A DNA stretch of 64,000 nt from Oncomelania hupensis (taxonomy: Eukaryota; Mollusca; Gastropoda; Littorinimorpha; Pomatiopsidae), in assembly GCA_036898135.1 (NCBI GenBank), contig CM072523.1, positions 29,599,649 through 29,663,648 on the forward strand, given 5' to 3'. A program made the position numbers and the translations under genes. The notes under the pieces were generated by a model that was given only the letters and a program-made list of their open reading frames with translations, had not been told where the DNA came from and did not search any database. This document shows positions 25,301 through 32,509 of this stretch, piece by piece (within the stretch, counting starts at the first letter, position 1; each line of letters begins with the position of its first letter).

Positions 25301-28300
25301 CTTCAGCAGCTCTGGAAACATTTATTTAATCTGTTAAGCTCTTTAAGAACAGTTTATTTATAAAATACGCTTTATGTAACAACATAATAATTTCGCAAAT
25401 CGATTGTTCTCGAAAATGCATGAGTCACTATAATAAATTCAAGCAAATTGCGTTGATCACACTCACCGCATGCAAAATGTAACTGTAAGCTTAGGTTATA
25501 GAAATAATAAATTTTAGGCCTACATAAAGTAGTGTACGGCTTGGTCTGTAGTAGACCTACTCAAAGCGGATGTAAGTGGCCCAACATCAGTGTCAGTAGG
25601 TACTAGGACTCACATCACACACCATAGTCTAATAGACTTATTTATGCACGCCGCATACGTCGAGTACCCCCGTTGGGGTGCCGGGGGTTTCAGTATAAAT
25701 AGTATCCCCACTTTCTGGAAATTTAGTGCTGTCGCTGTCTTTCTCATTTGCTCTTTCTCATTCCTGCTCGTCTTCTTCGCTAGACCAGTCTCCTACCTTT
25801 TTTCTTGAAAACTCTTCCGGGACAAGACTCCTTGTTTGTGTATGAGGTCTGTTGGATCAGCTTGGAAATATTGGACGCTTTCTGCCAGGTGGTCACTAGG
25901 GCTTCCTATGATGTTATTATTTAGCAATGTAGGCATTTTATATGTAAGCCCTATGTGTTTTGTTGATAATTTATAATGATGTTTGTATTCTATTTTGTTT
26001 TTGTAAACGGGGGTTCGATAAGTTGGGGTGAAGCCTCAGCCGTCCCCTGCGTGGGATGTTTTTATTGTAAAGTGACTGGCTGGTGGAGAGCTTTCGGTTT
26101 TACCACTAGGGTTGTTTCAGCGGATCTTTTATGCGGATCGGGGGTTGTCCGGTCCTGATTTGGCTCGGAAGAGTCCGCTGGACCTAAAGCAATACTAATG
26201 TAATGTAATGTAATACGTCGAGTTATGATATTTGCCTGCCATCTGAAGAAAACTGTGTGTGCAACAGGAGATCAGCACAGACGACCAAATAGGAACCACG
26301 CTGAGGACAAAACAACAGAAATCATCGAGGTCAGCAAATGCACAGTCGACCGCCACTCGCACTTTCAGTCTGCCACAGCTCGGACTTGATCCCACGCTGC
26401 CTCTCTTCGTGTGTCTAGAGCTGCTGAGAACCACCGTGCACGTGCTTCAAAGACAGAGAGGTGAAGACTTCGCTGTCATGGCTCCGACTGAAGACTACGC
26501 ACTTCCGCTTCAGAGTCAACAACTCTCGCCCTCTGACCCTGTGACCTCAGATGTACAGTCTCTTCCAGTTCAAACTGTAGTGGCCGGAATGGCGCCACCG
26601 CCGGCGCATTACCTTGTCATGGCCAGTAAGTTATCATACTAGTGACCACTAGTGTTTAACTATCAACGATGCCTGTTGTTGTTGCTGTTGACACAATATT
26701 ATAAACAATGTCACTCAACAATAACCATACTAACTTTGAGACATGTCGGCTGGTGATCCTGGAGCCAACCAGTTCCTGTTCTTCGTGATTTCTTGTTACA
26801 ATGTTAGTGAGTGTAAGCCTATACAGCTACTAACTAATAGCAATAAGTTTTAAAACAAAATCCAAAACCAGTGTTACAGTATTAATCTAATTATTATCCG
26901 CCTTGAATTCCAGTTATTTTGTTAGAGTGCCATTTTTAGTACCTTAGTTAGGAAAGCTGGTAAAACTAAATATGTTTTTAAATACATAAAGGATAACTGT
27001 TTCCTGTGTGTTGCAGACAATTACCTGACGCCCATTTCCGACGAAAAGAAGCCAACTGCAGGACCAGTTCCTGTGCCGTTACAGAGAGCAACAGGCGAAC
27101 ACCTTACACTGGCGTCGTCACCTTCTAATGCTGCCTCCGTGAGTGATGGCTTTAGTTCCTCGGACACAAGCACGCCTTCTAGAGGTGCTGCCGTGACATC
27201 CAGCCCGGTAATAACATCATCCAGCCTAGCTATTTTGCCAAAGAATGTTTCGTCCCCATACAGCGTCACCTGCTCTGTAGATAGTACTTCTCCAAAACTC
27301 CCGTGTCACTCTGCAGGATGTTCCACTGCAAAAAGGTCAAACTCTTCCTTGACGTCCTGGATGACCGGTCTCAAATGCATTGGTCCATCTTCGCGGAATG
27401 TTGATTACTTTCCAGCAGCGGATCAACCAACCCGTGTAATTCATTGCGGTCGCAGCCTGTTTTATGTTGATAACTCCGCCTACGTCTTTACTCCTGAGCA
27501 ATTCTCCGGCAAGGTTCGTGACGATACCTTGGCTTCACATAGATCGGCATCCTCAGGATTCGGATCTACTTCGTCTTCTACCTCAATTCCTGAGTGCCCA
27601 ACTTCTTCAAGATCATTTGTGTTTGAAATGCCAGACAGCACTCCAGTGTCTGAAGGACCAAATTCCGCTGCCCGCATGCAATCTATGTCCGCCATTTCTT
27701 CACCTGACTCCGCATTTTTTTCTCCTACGGTGTTCACGCCTGATAGTAAAGATCCACCTTCATTTTCTCTTAATCCCTCACCTTTGTCCAACGACGTTTC
27801 CACCAGACTACCTTGTTCAGATTCTACCAGGTGCAAACCCCGGAAGAAGCAGGAATGTTCCTATCTATCGGTGCCTCTCTACGCTCCTACAACTTCTGAA
27901 CAAGAGGTACAAATTACGGCAAAGGAATCGATTCAGAGCAAATATTACACAAATTGGAATTGTTTCTCGAAGTTGAATCTCTGTACAGAAGAATCGCTAG
28001 AAGCTGACACGGGCTGTAGAAACCTGAGAACTTGCATGAAAGACGAGCGATCCCCCGAACACAAATCACCAGACAAACAAACACGCTTTTTCCCTTCACG
28101 AGAAAGATTCAAAGGAGTGTCAGGTTCGCTTTCCCCACAGTCGTGCAGACCACCAGCACAATGCGGAGGGTACATGTCAATGAATGGCTACATCACGCCT
28201 TCCAGCCCCATCTTGGTATCACTGCCTACTACTCATGATCGACCAAGCGCAAGCATTCAAGAAAACAAACAATCAGAAAACTACACCTTTAAACCAGTTG

Positions 28301-29826
28301 AAAGTAAAAATCGCGGTGATCCAAGTTCGTTGTATCAAACGACTGTAGAAAAGGTGAATGAAACAGCAGCTACAAGTCTTGATGGTTCGCGTCAAAATAG
28401 TGTTTGGTCGTCTGCTTCTACTCCTGATTCGGTCTGTAGCGAGGGTGCCTATGCGTATAAAGGTACAGTTTTCGGTCAGGAACTCTCCGCAGAAGACAGA
28501 AAAAAAGATGGAATGAAGAAGAACGTTGATCAAGGCGTGCGGGAGGCTTTCTTGGTGCTTAATCCGTCACCGGTACTAGTGGCACCACTAACCATCTCGA
28601 AACCACTAGTCCCAAATGGCGACCAAGACTACACGAAATCAAGCAAACACAAGTTTTCTTCCGACCTGGAGCACTCTTTCTCCATTTCATCAGAGCATGT
28701 TGCACTTGCCTTATGTCCGTCCGTTTCCAATGGGAAAGGAATTCCTGCATCCGAAGAGGGCCAGACGTGCTCTGGTAGATGTGAACGACGTGAGAGACCA
28801 GAAAAAGTAACAGGAGGAAGCGGACTACTAAGGCGAAACGCGTTCAGGCGGAACCGATCTTTGAACGACGTCACGCGGCCTGTATTGGGAAAAGAACTCA
28901 GCGTTTACAGAGATCGTGATGACGGGCTGCTGGATGATACAGATGAAGCTTCTAACTTTGACTCAAACGGCCCGTCTGCTGCTGGTGGACTCGTTTTCAA
29001 AGGTAGAGTCAAGCATGATGAAAACACGTCATTGGAAGAACCTGCCTCCAACTTTAGAGGAACGCTCGGCGACAACGATTCTAATAATAGATGCGGTATC
29101 CAGCCAGCTAAAACGTCTGAACAACAACGCATGAAAGCTGCCTCCTGCTGGAAAGCCAAACATCGCAGATCGAGAAGTTTGCCGACTGATACAATCGTTA
29201 ATCAGGATCTCCATCTCGACAGTGCTCGCAGCAGACAAAGTCGAGTTAACGGAATCAGAGATAAGATAGGCTATGACCGAAACCAAGATTACAAGGCCAA
29301 TGTGAGCAGTAATGCCAAAACCCCAAATGTAAAATTATGTTTGAACGACGCTGATGGCTTCAATGCTTCTCTTACACATGGCGATATGCATGGTCTTGGT
29401 ACAGCACCGCCGCCACCAGAGATAGTATTTGCCAATGCGCTGCTTGACGAGGATGATGTCCTCAGTGATGATTCAATCAACGATAAAGAAAACCGCTGGC
29501 ATGATTTTAACTGTAATTCATTGCGCGAAGAAAGAGAATATCCATCAACACAGCACAACACCGATCAAGGCAACTGTAGTGACATTTACGAAACACCACT
29601 GGCCGTGAATCAGGACTTGGAGAATATGACTTCAATCGACCCGCCTTATCTACCGCCGCATTGTCGACATCTGGATGTTCCTTTACCTTTCCCCCCACTA
29701 AACAGAGAGAGTTCCGAGCTGGTAGGATGCTGCACCTTCCCCTTCAGAATTAAGAAGACCAAAGATCCTTTCCCTGACGGCGTCGCCATTTTTCTAGCTA
29801 AAAGGGAAGCCCTGCGTAGGAAATAA
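11743..29826 (+). CDS. Neuralized-like (NHR) docking protein, five exons
   Basis: Exons 11743-12018, 12871-13141, 13489-13771, 26249-26625 and 27017-29826 total 4,017 nt, or 1,338 residues. Every junction is GT-AG and the phases agree (0, 1, 2, 1). The ATG is preceded directly by an in-frame TAG. Residues ~29-180 and ~186-345 resemble two divergent Neuralized homology repeats: VRLSEGG and DRPLQKG in the first, TERPLLQGEAMEVRVEP and FLTSSSPDFL in the second, each closing with a hydrophobic strand (LPWLTF-like and LPLFVCLELL). The second repeat is split across the 12.5-kb intron, which links the exons. The tail is Ser/Thr-rich and disordered, with Tyr motifs YALP (360), YLVM (398), YLTP (405), YMSM (788), YITP (794), YETP (1260) and YLPP (1280). 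YxxP and YxxM are known SH2-binding patterns (CRK/NCK, PI3K), so a docking role is inferred. No RING finger is seen, unlike NEURL1. The exact family is not certain. Confidence 0.75.
12050..12125. repeat. (CGT/CAT)n microsatellite in intron 1
   Basis: Imperfect trinucleotide run just 3' of the exon 1 donor. It keeps a frame open past the splice site (poly-Arg/His), which is not real coding sequence. Confidence 0.8.
12871..13141 (+). CDS. NHR gene exon 2
   Basis: Acceptor GCCATCTGTAG|GACAAA and donor ACTGCAG|GTGAAT; 271 nt, phase 0 to phase 1. Encodes the rest of the first NHR-like domain, including FHTMDVVSEETFKLHKSWYF and the closing strand LTFNVLCGNLQLKLQT. Confidence 0.78.
13489..13771 (+). 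CDS. NHR gene exon 3
   Basis: Acceptor TGTCTTTTCGCAG|GAAAAG and donor GGCCAG|GTACGA; 283 nt, phase 1 to phase 2. Encodes the first two thirds of the second NHR-like domain (GINLLMKSRGQ, TERPLLQGE, SSSPDFL). The following intron runs about 12.5 kb. Confidence 0.76.
13814..14085. repeat. Outer part of left inverted repeat
   Basis: Shares blocks such as GGACCAATCAGAAGCGAGA, CACGAGTTTAGAGGTCAACC and GCATGATTACACGCAACA with the reverse complement of 19035-19271, with small indels. Confidence 0.8.
14425..14504. repeat. (TAA)n microsatellite, LINE tail
   Basis: About 26 perfect TAA units at the 3' terminus of the L2-like element. Confidence 0.9.
14962..15153. repeat. (TAA)n microsatellite, ~190 bp
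   Basis: Near-perfect TAA/AAT run with one interruption (ATGATAATTATAATAAT) around 15061-15077. It lies inside the LINE 3' UTR. A CA-rich stretch follows at 15260-15352. Confidence 0.92.
15396..17588 (-). CDS. LINE reverse transcriptase, 730-codon open frame
   Basis: Intact RT frame of a non-LTR retrotransposon, which would copy element RNA into DNA at a nicked target. Motifs: LLDLSAAFDTIDH (residues ~358-370), FGVPQGSVLGP (416-426) and the catalytic box FADDSQ (450-455), followed by a C-terminal region with LHWLPVKARVDYK and the AFSVYAPTLWNKLP block. RT motifs resemble L2/CR1 elements. Residues 1 to about 66 derive instead from the C-terminal endonuclease region of the Rex1-like element into which it inserted (TVRKWFADAVD), so the frame is a natural fusion with no endonuclease of its own. 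The frame opens at GTG, not ATG. Frame conservation suggests a young insertion. Confidence 0.85.
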   Translation of the reverse strand: MLQDATKPLTYAMVQFPLPTLVFHSPHLDRSNHTIHFVPKHKQLIRREKPRLVGLTVRKWFADAVDSYCRVSERKSVPWMTAEVIQAKRERRRAERVWRKSGLTVHREIFSNHRKRVARLVRGAKTSFVQLRIAESNSSRELFRLSNELMGVAASGALPSNIPPESLPERFGEFFVGKIEDIRKSLDAVPHTAGAANLPSFSGTPLCAFQPVTIDEVKKVILNMPKKSCSLDPLPYKFFFECLDDLLPVITSIMNSSLQSGSVPPSFKHALIIPLLKKATLDPEILKNYRPVSNLPFLSKVLERIVLSQLLSHLQTHNLLEPFQSAYKKSHSTETALLLVVNDLLMAADRGRVSILTLLDLSAAFDTIDHNILCARLQSVFGCTGTALAWFRSYLSDRTQSVLVNGTQSSSFPPRFGVPQGSVLGPIIFTMYTQPLSSIIKTFDHLYHFFADDSQIHNSAPPADIPSLAGDLSRCISSVADWMAENKLKMNDDKTEVIAIGTNSKLRQLSTHSLQVNDDSIPFSTSARNLGVHLDESLSMESHINNLCKSLNFHLRRISKIRQYLSVDSANKLAVSFILSRLDYCNSLLAGLPNNKLQKLQRIQNHAARLVLQQSRRASATSALTALHWLPVKARVDYKVASICYQSLHDQHFPVYLSELLNPYKPTRTLRSQDASLLTVPRYSLGTFGKRAFSVYAPTLWNKLPCSLRQSPSLDSFKAQMKTYVFLLHL
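18575..18711. repeat. Inner part of left inverted repeat
   Basis: Reverse complement of 18893-19030: AAGTGCCTTGTTGTAGTGAA, ATTACACAGCTACACACG and ATGGCGCC are shared. With the right arm it forms a hairpin with ~135-bp stem and ~180-bp loop. Confidence 0.88.
18893..19271. repeat. Right inverted repeat of long-TIR element
   Basis: Continuous ~379-bp arm whose inner third pairs with 18575-18711 and outer two thirds with 13814-14085. Confidence 0.85.
19265..19352. repeat. Inverted repeat partner of 21125-21215
   Basis: The block from AACTTGTTTTTTCCAAC to GAAGTCGAACGAAGCT matches the reverse complement of 21125-21215 with few differences. It shares the GGCCGGGCCG end with the long-TIR element next to it, so the two may belong to one repeat family. 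Confidence 0.75.
19868..20020 (-). repeat. Tandemly duplicated 3' end of the ~550-bp retroelement
   Basis: Two copies, about 105 bp apart, of AGAGCCGAATCAGGACCACA preceded by TTGCTTACAGGGTCCAG. On the minus strand this matches the 3' end (CGGCTCTTTGCAGTCCGCTGG) of the element at 55023-55572. The 5' part is absent. Confidence 0.7.
20030..20320. repeat. (TAG)n-(TTA)n-(TAG)n microsatellites
   Basis: Three blocks: TAG at about 20030-20105, TTA at about 20150-20241 and TAG at about 20251-20320. The poly-Ile, poly-Val and poly-Ser frames across them are repeat products. Confidence 0.92.
20957..21053 (+). repeat. Dispersed repeat, inverted copy at 39733-39830
   Basis: Shares CTGAAGTCTTT, GTCTTTGTAAAC, CTCCTACATA and TAATTGAGGCCTACGAA with the reverse complement of 39733-39830. 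A third short copy of the GGCCTCAATTACA part lies at 38437-38460. Family unknown. Confidence 0.65.
21125..21215. repeat. Inverted repeat partner of 19265-19352
   Basis: Carries AAAGCTTCGTTCGACTTCGG and CGAATGACTGGAACTA. The gap between the partners is about 1.8 kb. Confidence 0.75.
21360..21640 (+). mobile_element. SINE fragment with internal tandem duplication
   Basis: Matches the middle of the SINE at 6109-6545 (AGTATAAACCGAGGTCTxGT, GACGCTCATGTCC). The 37-bp block GCACGGACTTTAAAGATTCT plus GACGCTCATGTCC is tandemly repeated at about 21404-21470. The tRNA head is missing. Confidence 0.75.
21641..22327. repeat. (TTA)n microsatellite split by an RTE fragment
   Basis: TTA runs at 21641-21727 and about 22236-22327 flank the RTE 3' fragment, so the LINE appears to have landed inside a TTA tract. 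Confidence 0.85.
21728..22237 (-). mobile_element. RTE LINE 3' fragment
   Basis: Starts with CCTATCCTATCCTATCCCGT. Minus-strand peptide includes MEMKCYRRLLGISY, VVKKRKLRWCGHVTR and GRRRGRPKNWWEDNI. A ~55-bp unrelated stretch (GTTCGTTCGTTGGTTAAAAT onward) interrupts the 3' end at about 21786-21840. Confidence 0.88.
22528..22620 (+). mobile_element. tRNA-like SINE head (short)
   Basis: GTCGGATAGCGCAGTGGTTG resembles a Pol III A box region and is followed by GTCGCAAGTTAAGCACCGTC and a (TTTACC)n tail. The B box is poorly preserved. Confidence 0.45.
22920..23758 (+). mobile_element. PIF/Harbinger-derived remnant
   Basis: The 13-bp inverted ends GGGCCCGTATGCA (22920-22932) and TGCATACGGGCCC (23746-23758) bound an 839-bp unit holding a Harbinger-type transposase N-terminus. 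No clean 3-bp duplication is visible (TCT left, AGG right). Confidence 0.68.
23100..23555 (+). pseudogene. Harbinger (HARBI1-like) transposase, truncated
   Basis: Starts at ATG in AAGATGG context. Residues 25-115 carry the HARBI1 N-terminal pattern: NPLDRYGDLELYDKFRF, LQVCLALRFFATGTFQDV and GVHQSTASRAIRRVTNAL, a helix-turn-helix-like DNA-binding region. The DDE catalytic domain expected downstream is missing and the frame decays into unrelated sequence after about residue 117. The full protein is normally ~350 residues, so this copy cannot transpose. Confidence 0.85.
24001..24142 (-). CDS. MADF-domain exon inside TIR transposon
   Basis: Minus-strand exon reading MDDFRVNLIELVRARPLLWD then YKDEDQRAQVLEELKKLV, the first half of a MADF (Myb/SANT-like) DNA-binding domain, and ending at a donor CCCACAG|GTAACT. 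MADF/Myb-like proteins are known second genes of Harbinger-type elements. The next exon was not found, so this is probably a relic of a transposon-encoded accessory protein. Confidence 0.6.
24402..25650. other. Intron 3 sequence, no feature seen
   Basis: AT-rich intronic sequence without recognisable repeats or coding potential. Confidence 0.5.
25666..26212 (+). mobile_element. ~550-bp TATA-bearing retroposed element, copy 1
   Basis: Flanked by the 11-bp duplication ATACGTCGAGT (25655-25665 and 26213-26223), which fixes its ends. The 5' end is a short G/C hairpin (ACCCCCGTTGGGG, CCGGGGG) followed by TTTCAGTATAAATAGTATCC; the 3' end is GTCCGCTGGACC then (TAATG)n. No Pol III A or B box, no LTR and no long coding frame. 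It sits 26 bp from the acceptor of NHR exon 4 at 26249. Other copies: 38798-39375 (minus), 51801-52378 and 55023-55572 (plus). Confidence 0.85.
26249..26625 (+). CDS. NHR gene exon 4
   Basis: Acceptor GCCTGCCATCTGAAG|A, donor ATGGCCA|GTAAGT; 377 nt, phase 2 to phase 1. Completes the second NHR-like domain (LGLDPTLPLFVCLELL, TVHVLQRQRG) and begins the Tyr-motif tail (EDYALP, HYLVM). The acceptor has a weak pyrimidine tract, which fits the retroelement inserted just upstream. Confidence 0.72.
27017..29826 (+). CDS. NHR gene exon 5 (last exon)
   Basis: Acceptor TGTGTGTTGCAG|ACAATT, phase 1, open for 936 codons to TAA. It is low-complexity, rich in Ser, Thr and Pro, with clustered Tyr motifs and a conserved-looking C-terminus (FPFRIKKTKDPFP, AIFLAKREALRRK). 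No folded domain was recognised in it. Confidence 0.82.
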
Positions 29827-29862
29827 TACAAAACTGTACTCCGTAGTATACTACCAAATAAT

Positions 29863-29868
29863 AATAAA
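29863..29868 (+). terminator. Candidate poly(A) signal of NHR gene
   Basis: AATAAA 37 nt after the stop codon. Such a short 3' UTR is possible but later signals may be used. Confidence 0.35.
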
Positions 29869-29869
29869 A

Positions 29870-31354
29870 CGCAATACAACTGGTGACCCAGCCTGTAAGC
29901 TCGGCAGTTGGCGATGAAAAAAACCAACACCAAGAGCTGACCCAAAGAGGAAACCAATAGTCGGTGATTACATTCTGAAACACAAATGTTGAAAAACAAA
30001 TAGATGGTCGGTCAGGTGATGAGTTTAGAATGCTAACAGCGGGTAAAATGATATTTGGTGATGAAATTAGGTGGCACTGGAAAAAAACAGTACCTGATGA
30101 ACTAAAGGTGAAAGGCAATAGTTACTGATGGAATTGAAAGTACAGTAGTTTGCATTGACATAGTAACAGGAGAGAGTCGCATGTAACTAGTCAGTGACCA
30201 AATGGCGAAGGACCGTAGTTGGTGCTAGAACTGAAGAGATTTAAACTAATAGAATAAACAGGAAAACCAGTAGTTTGACGATTGGTAACATTATTAAAAA
30301 AAATAAAAACCTGGTAAAAAATCTACAGCAAAAGACCATAGAACCTAATGACCATAGAACTGAGCAACCCAGTTCTGCGTCACAAGGTTCTAAAATACTG
30401 CACTTAGAAGCTCAGAGCTGTTCAAGGCGCGGAAACGGGATGTAATGATAACTTTTTTCAGTGTCATAATAAATAAAAAAAAATAAACAGTTCTATAGCA
30501 TCCAATCTCTGAACAAATGATCATTCGGTAATATGTTAATAACGTTTTTGTAAGCCTACGTCACTGGGATACTCTTAGCACGAAGATGCACAATTCGCCC
30601 TTTTTAACATATCACAAAACATATGACTACGTTTTGCTGGTTATTACTTGGCTATATCAACTTAGTCATATAACATGGTGGTTGGTTAATAACTTAGTCA
30701 TATCATATATCATATCAAATCATATCATAGTATAGCATAGCATATCATAACACAGCATAGCACAAATATGATACCATATTATACAGCATAGTATATCATT
30801 TCATATACGATCATAGCATATCATCTCATACCAGATGATTCATAGCATATCATCTCATATCCGATCATAGCATATCATACGGCACATTATCATGACCTAT
30901 CATTTCTTATACGTTTACAATAATAAAATTGAGCGCATGAGTGTTGTCGTCGTTGTTATTGTTTTTATTTATGCTGCTGTTTTATTATTGTCAGACAGTT
31001 ATAAGATTCATTGTTTACGGATTTGTAGTGAGTCGAACATTAAATAATAAGCATGTGTCCCCGGTTACTGAATACACTGCTCGATTTGTTTTCTACTACA
31101 TTTTGGAAGAAGAAGAAGAAGAAGAAGAAGAAGAAGAAGAAGAAGATGATGATGATGATGATGATGATGATAATGATGATGATTATGATGATGATGATTG
31201 TTCTTTATTTTTTCAATAAGTATGTTCATTGCTCACGAATAAACTGTTTTTGTATAATAAACTGTGATTTAAGTATAGAGCTGATTTTTTTTTTGTCTGT
31301 GCATTGCCCATTGAAACTAAAATGAATATTCCTGCAAGAGAACATGATGCGTGT

Positions 31355-31415
<61 letters not shown>

Positions 31416-32236
31416 CGCGTGTATGTTTATGTAGCCCGCATGTGCACGTGTGTTTGTTTATTTTATTGAACATCTCAGTTTTCGTGGAAATAATTTTAAG
31501 GATGAAAAACTTGAAAGAACAGATCAGTAAGTATGATACTTATAAGAACAGTAATTATATTTTATCATAAGGAGGTAGTTCAATTTACTGGGAAGATTTA
31601 TATTTTGGGAAAGGTGAATGCTTCAGGTTCTCAATACATCCGGAAATAGGCATATTTACTTAATAAGTACATAATTATTATGGTCAAAACAATTTTGGGG
31701 TGATATTTATTTAATTTAAGTGAAAATTACATTTTCAACCTTTTCACACACACACACGCACACACCCACACACACACCCACACACACATACGCTTGTAAT
31801 GCTCAACAAGGGCGGATTGTGCTCTTGATGAGGGGAGGAAAACGGGGGAGAGTGGGTGGTTCCGGATTACGTTATGTAATAGATTAACAACATACACTAA
31901 TTATGTATCAATATTTATTGCTACTGCTGATTTCTGTTGTCCACCAGACGGCAAAATAGGACAGCCGTTAGTTTTCTCTTTAATTTAAACAAAAAAAAGG
32001 TTATGATTGAGCTGGAGCTTGAAGTCACAACCTAACCTCACCCTGCTTCTACTGGACTGTCAGAAGACTCTAATTTTAAAAAAAAATACAATAAAATAAA
32101 TAAATGAAAAATAACTAAAATACTGTTAGGCGTACAGATGTGTCCATTGTGAAATCAAAACAACTCCAAATTCTACTTCTATTAGCTATTAAAAGCGGGA
32201 TAAAACATAACTAGGTCCACAGCCACTTTTAAAAAG
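29870..32236. other. Intergenic, microsatellite-rich
   Basis: Contains a degenerate (CATATCATAG)n minisatellite at about 30700-30890, (GAA)n-(GAT)n at about 31109-31198, a (GT)n run at about 31353-31410, and a (CA)-rich stretch at 31747-31790. No gene seen. Confidence 0.7.
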
Positions 32237-32395
32237 AGGTGAAAAGAACATTCGAGAATGGACTGACTTGACCCTGAGGGAAGCCATGAGGACTGCTGAG
32301 GACAGAGAAAGATGGAGTACACTGGTTAAACAATCATCTGTGGTGCCCAACGACTTTCGAGATACGGGTTAGGATAGGATAGAGTAGGATAGGAA
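32237..32395 (+). mobile_element. RTE LINE 3' fragment (plus strand)
   Basis: GAATGGACTGACTTGACCCT to ACTTTCGAGATACGGG then (GGATA)n. Corresponds to the last ~45 codons and tail of the RTE element. Confidence 0.82.
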
Positions 32396-32458
32396 TGGGA
32401 ATTATTCACCCCAATGTTTGATACATGTTGTTTTTTCCAGACCTTTTGTAACATTCCT

Positions 32459-32506
32459 TCCTATCCTATCCTGTCCCGTAACTCGGAGGTCGTAGGGGCA
32501 CCATAA
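32459..32506 (-). mobile_element. RTE LINE 3' stub
   Basis: CCTATCCTATCCTGTCCCGT plus GGAGGTCGTAGGGGCACCAT: only the extreme 3' end of the family. Confidence 0.7.
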
Positions 32507-32509
32507 ATA

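Noticed and set aside
30700..30890. CRISPR-like regular repeats (CATATCATAG)
   Set aside because: Units are contiguous and degenerate without spacers, and the DNA is eukaryotic; an ordinary minisatellite.
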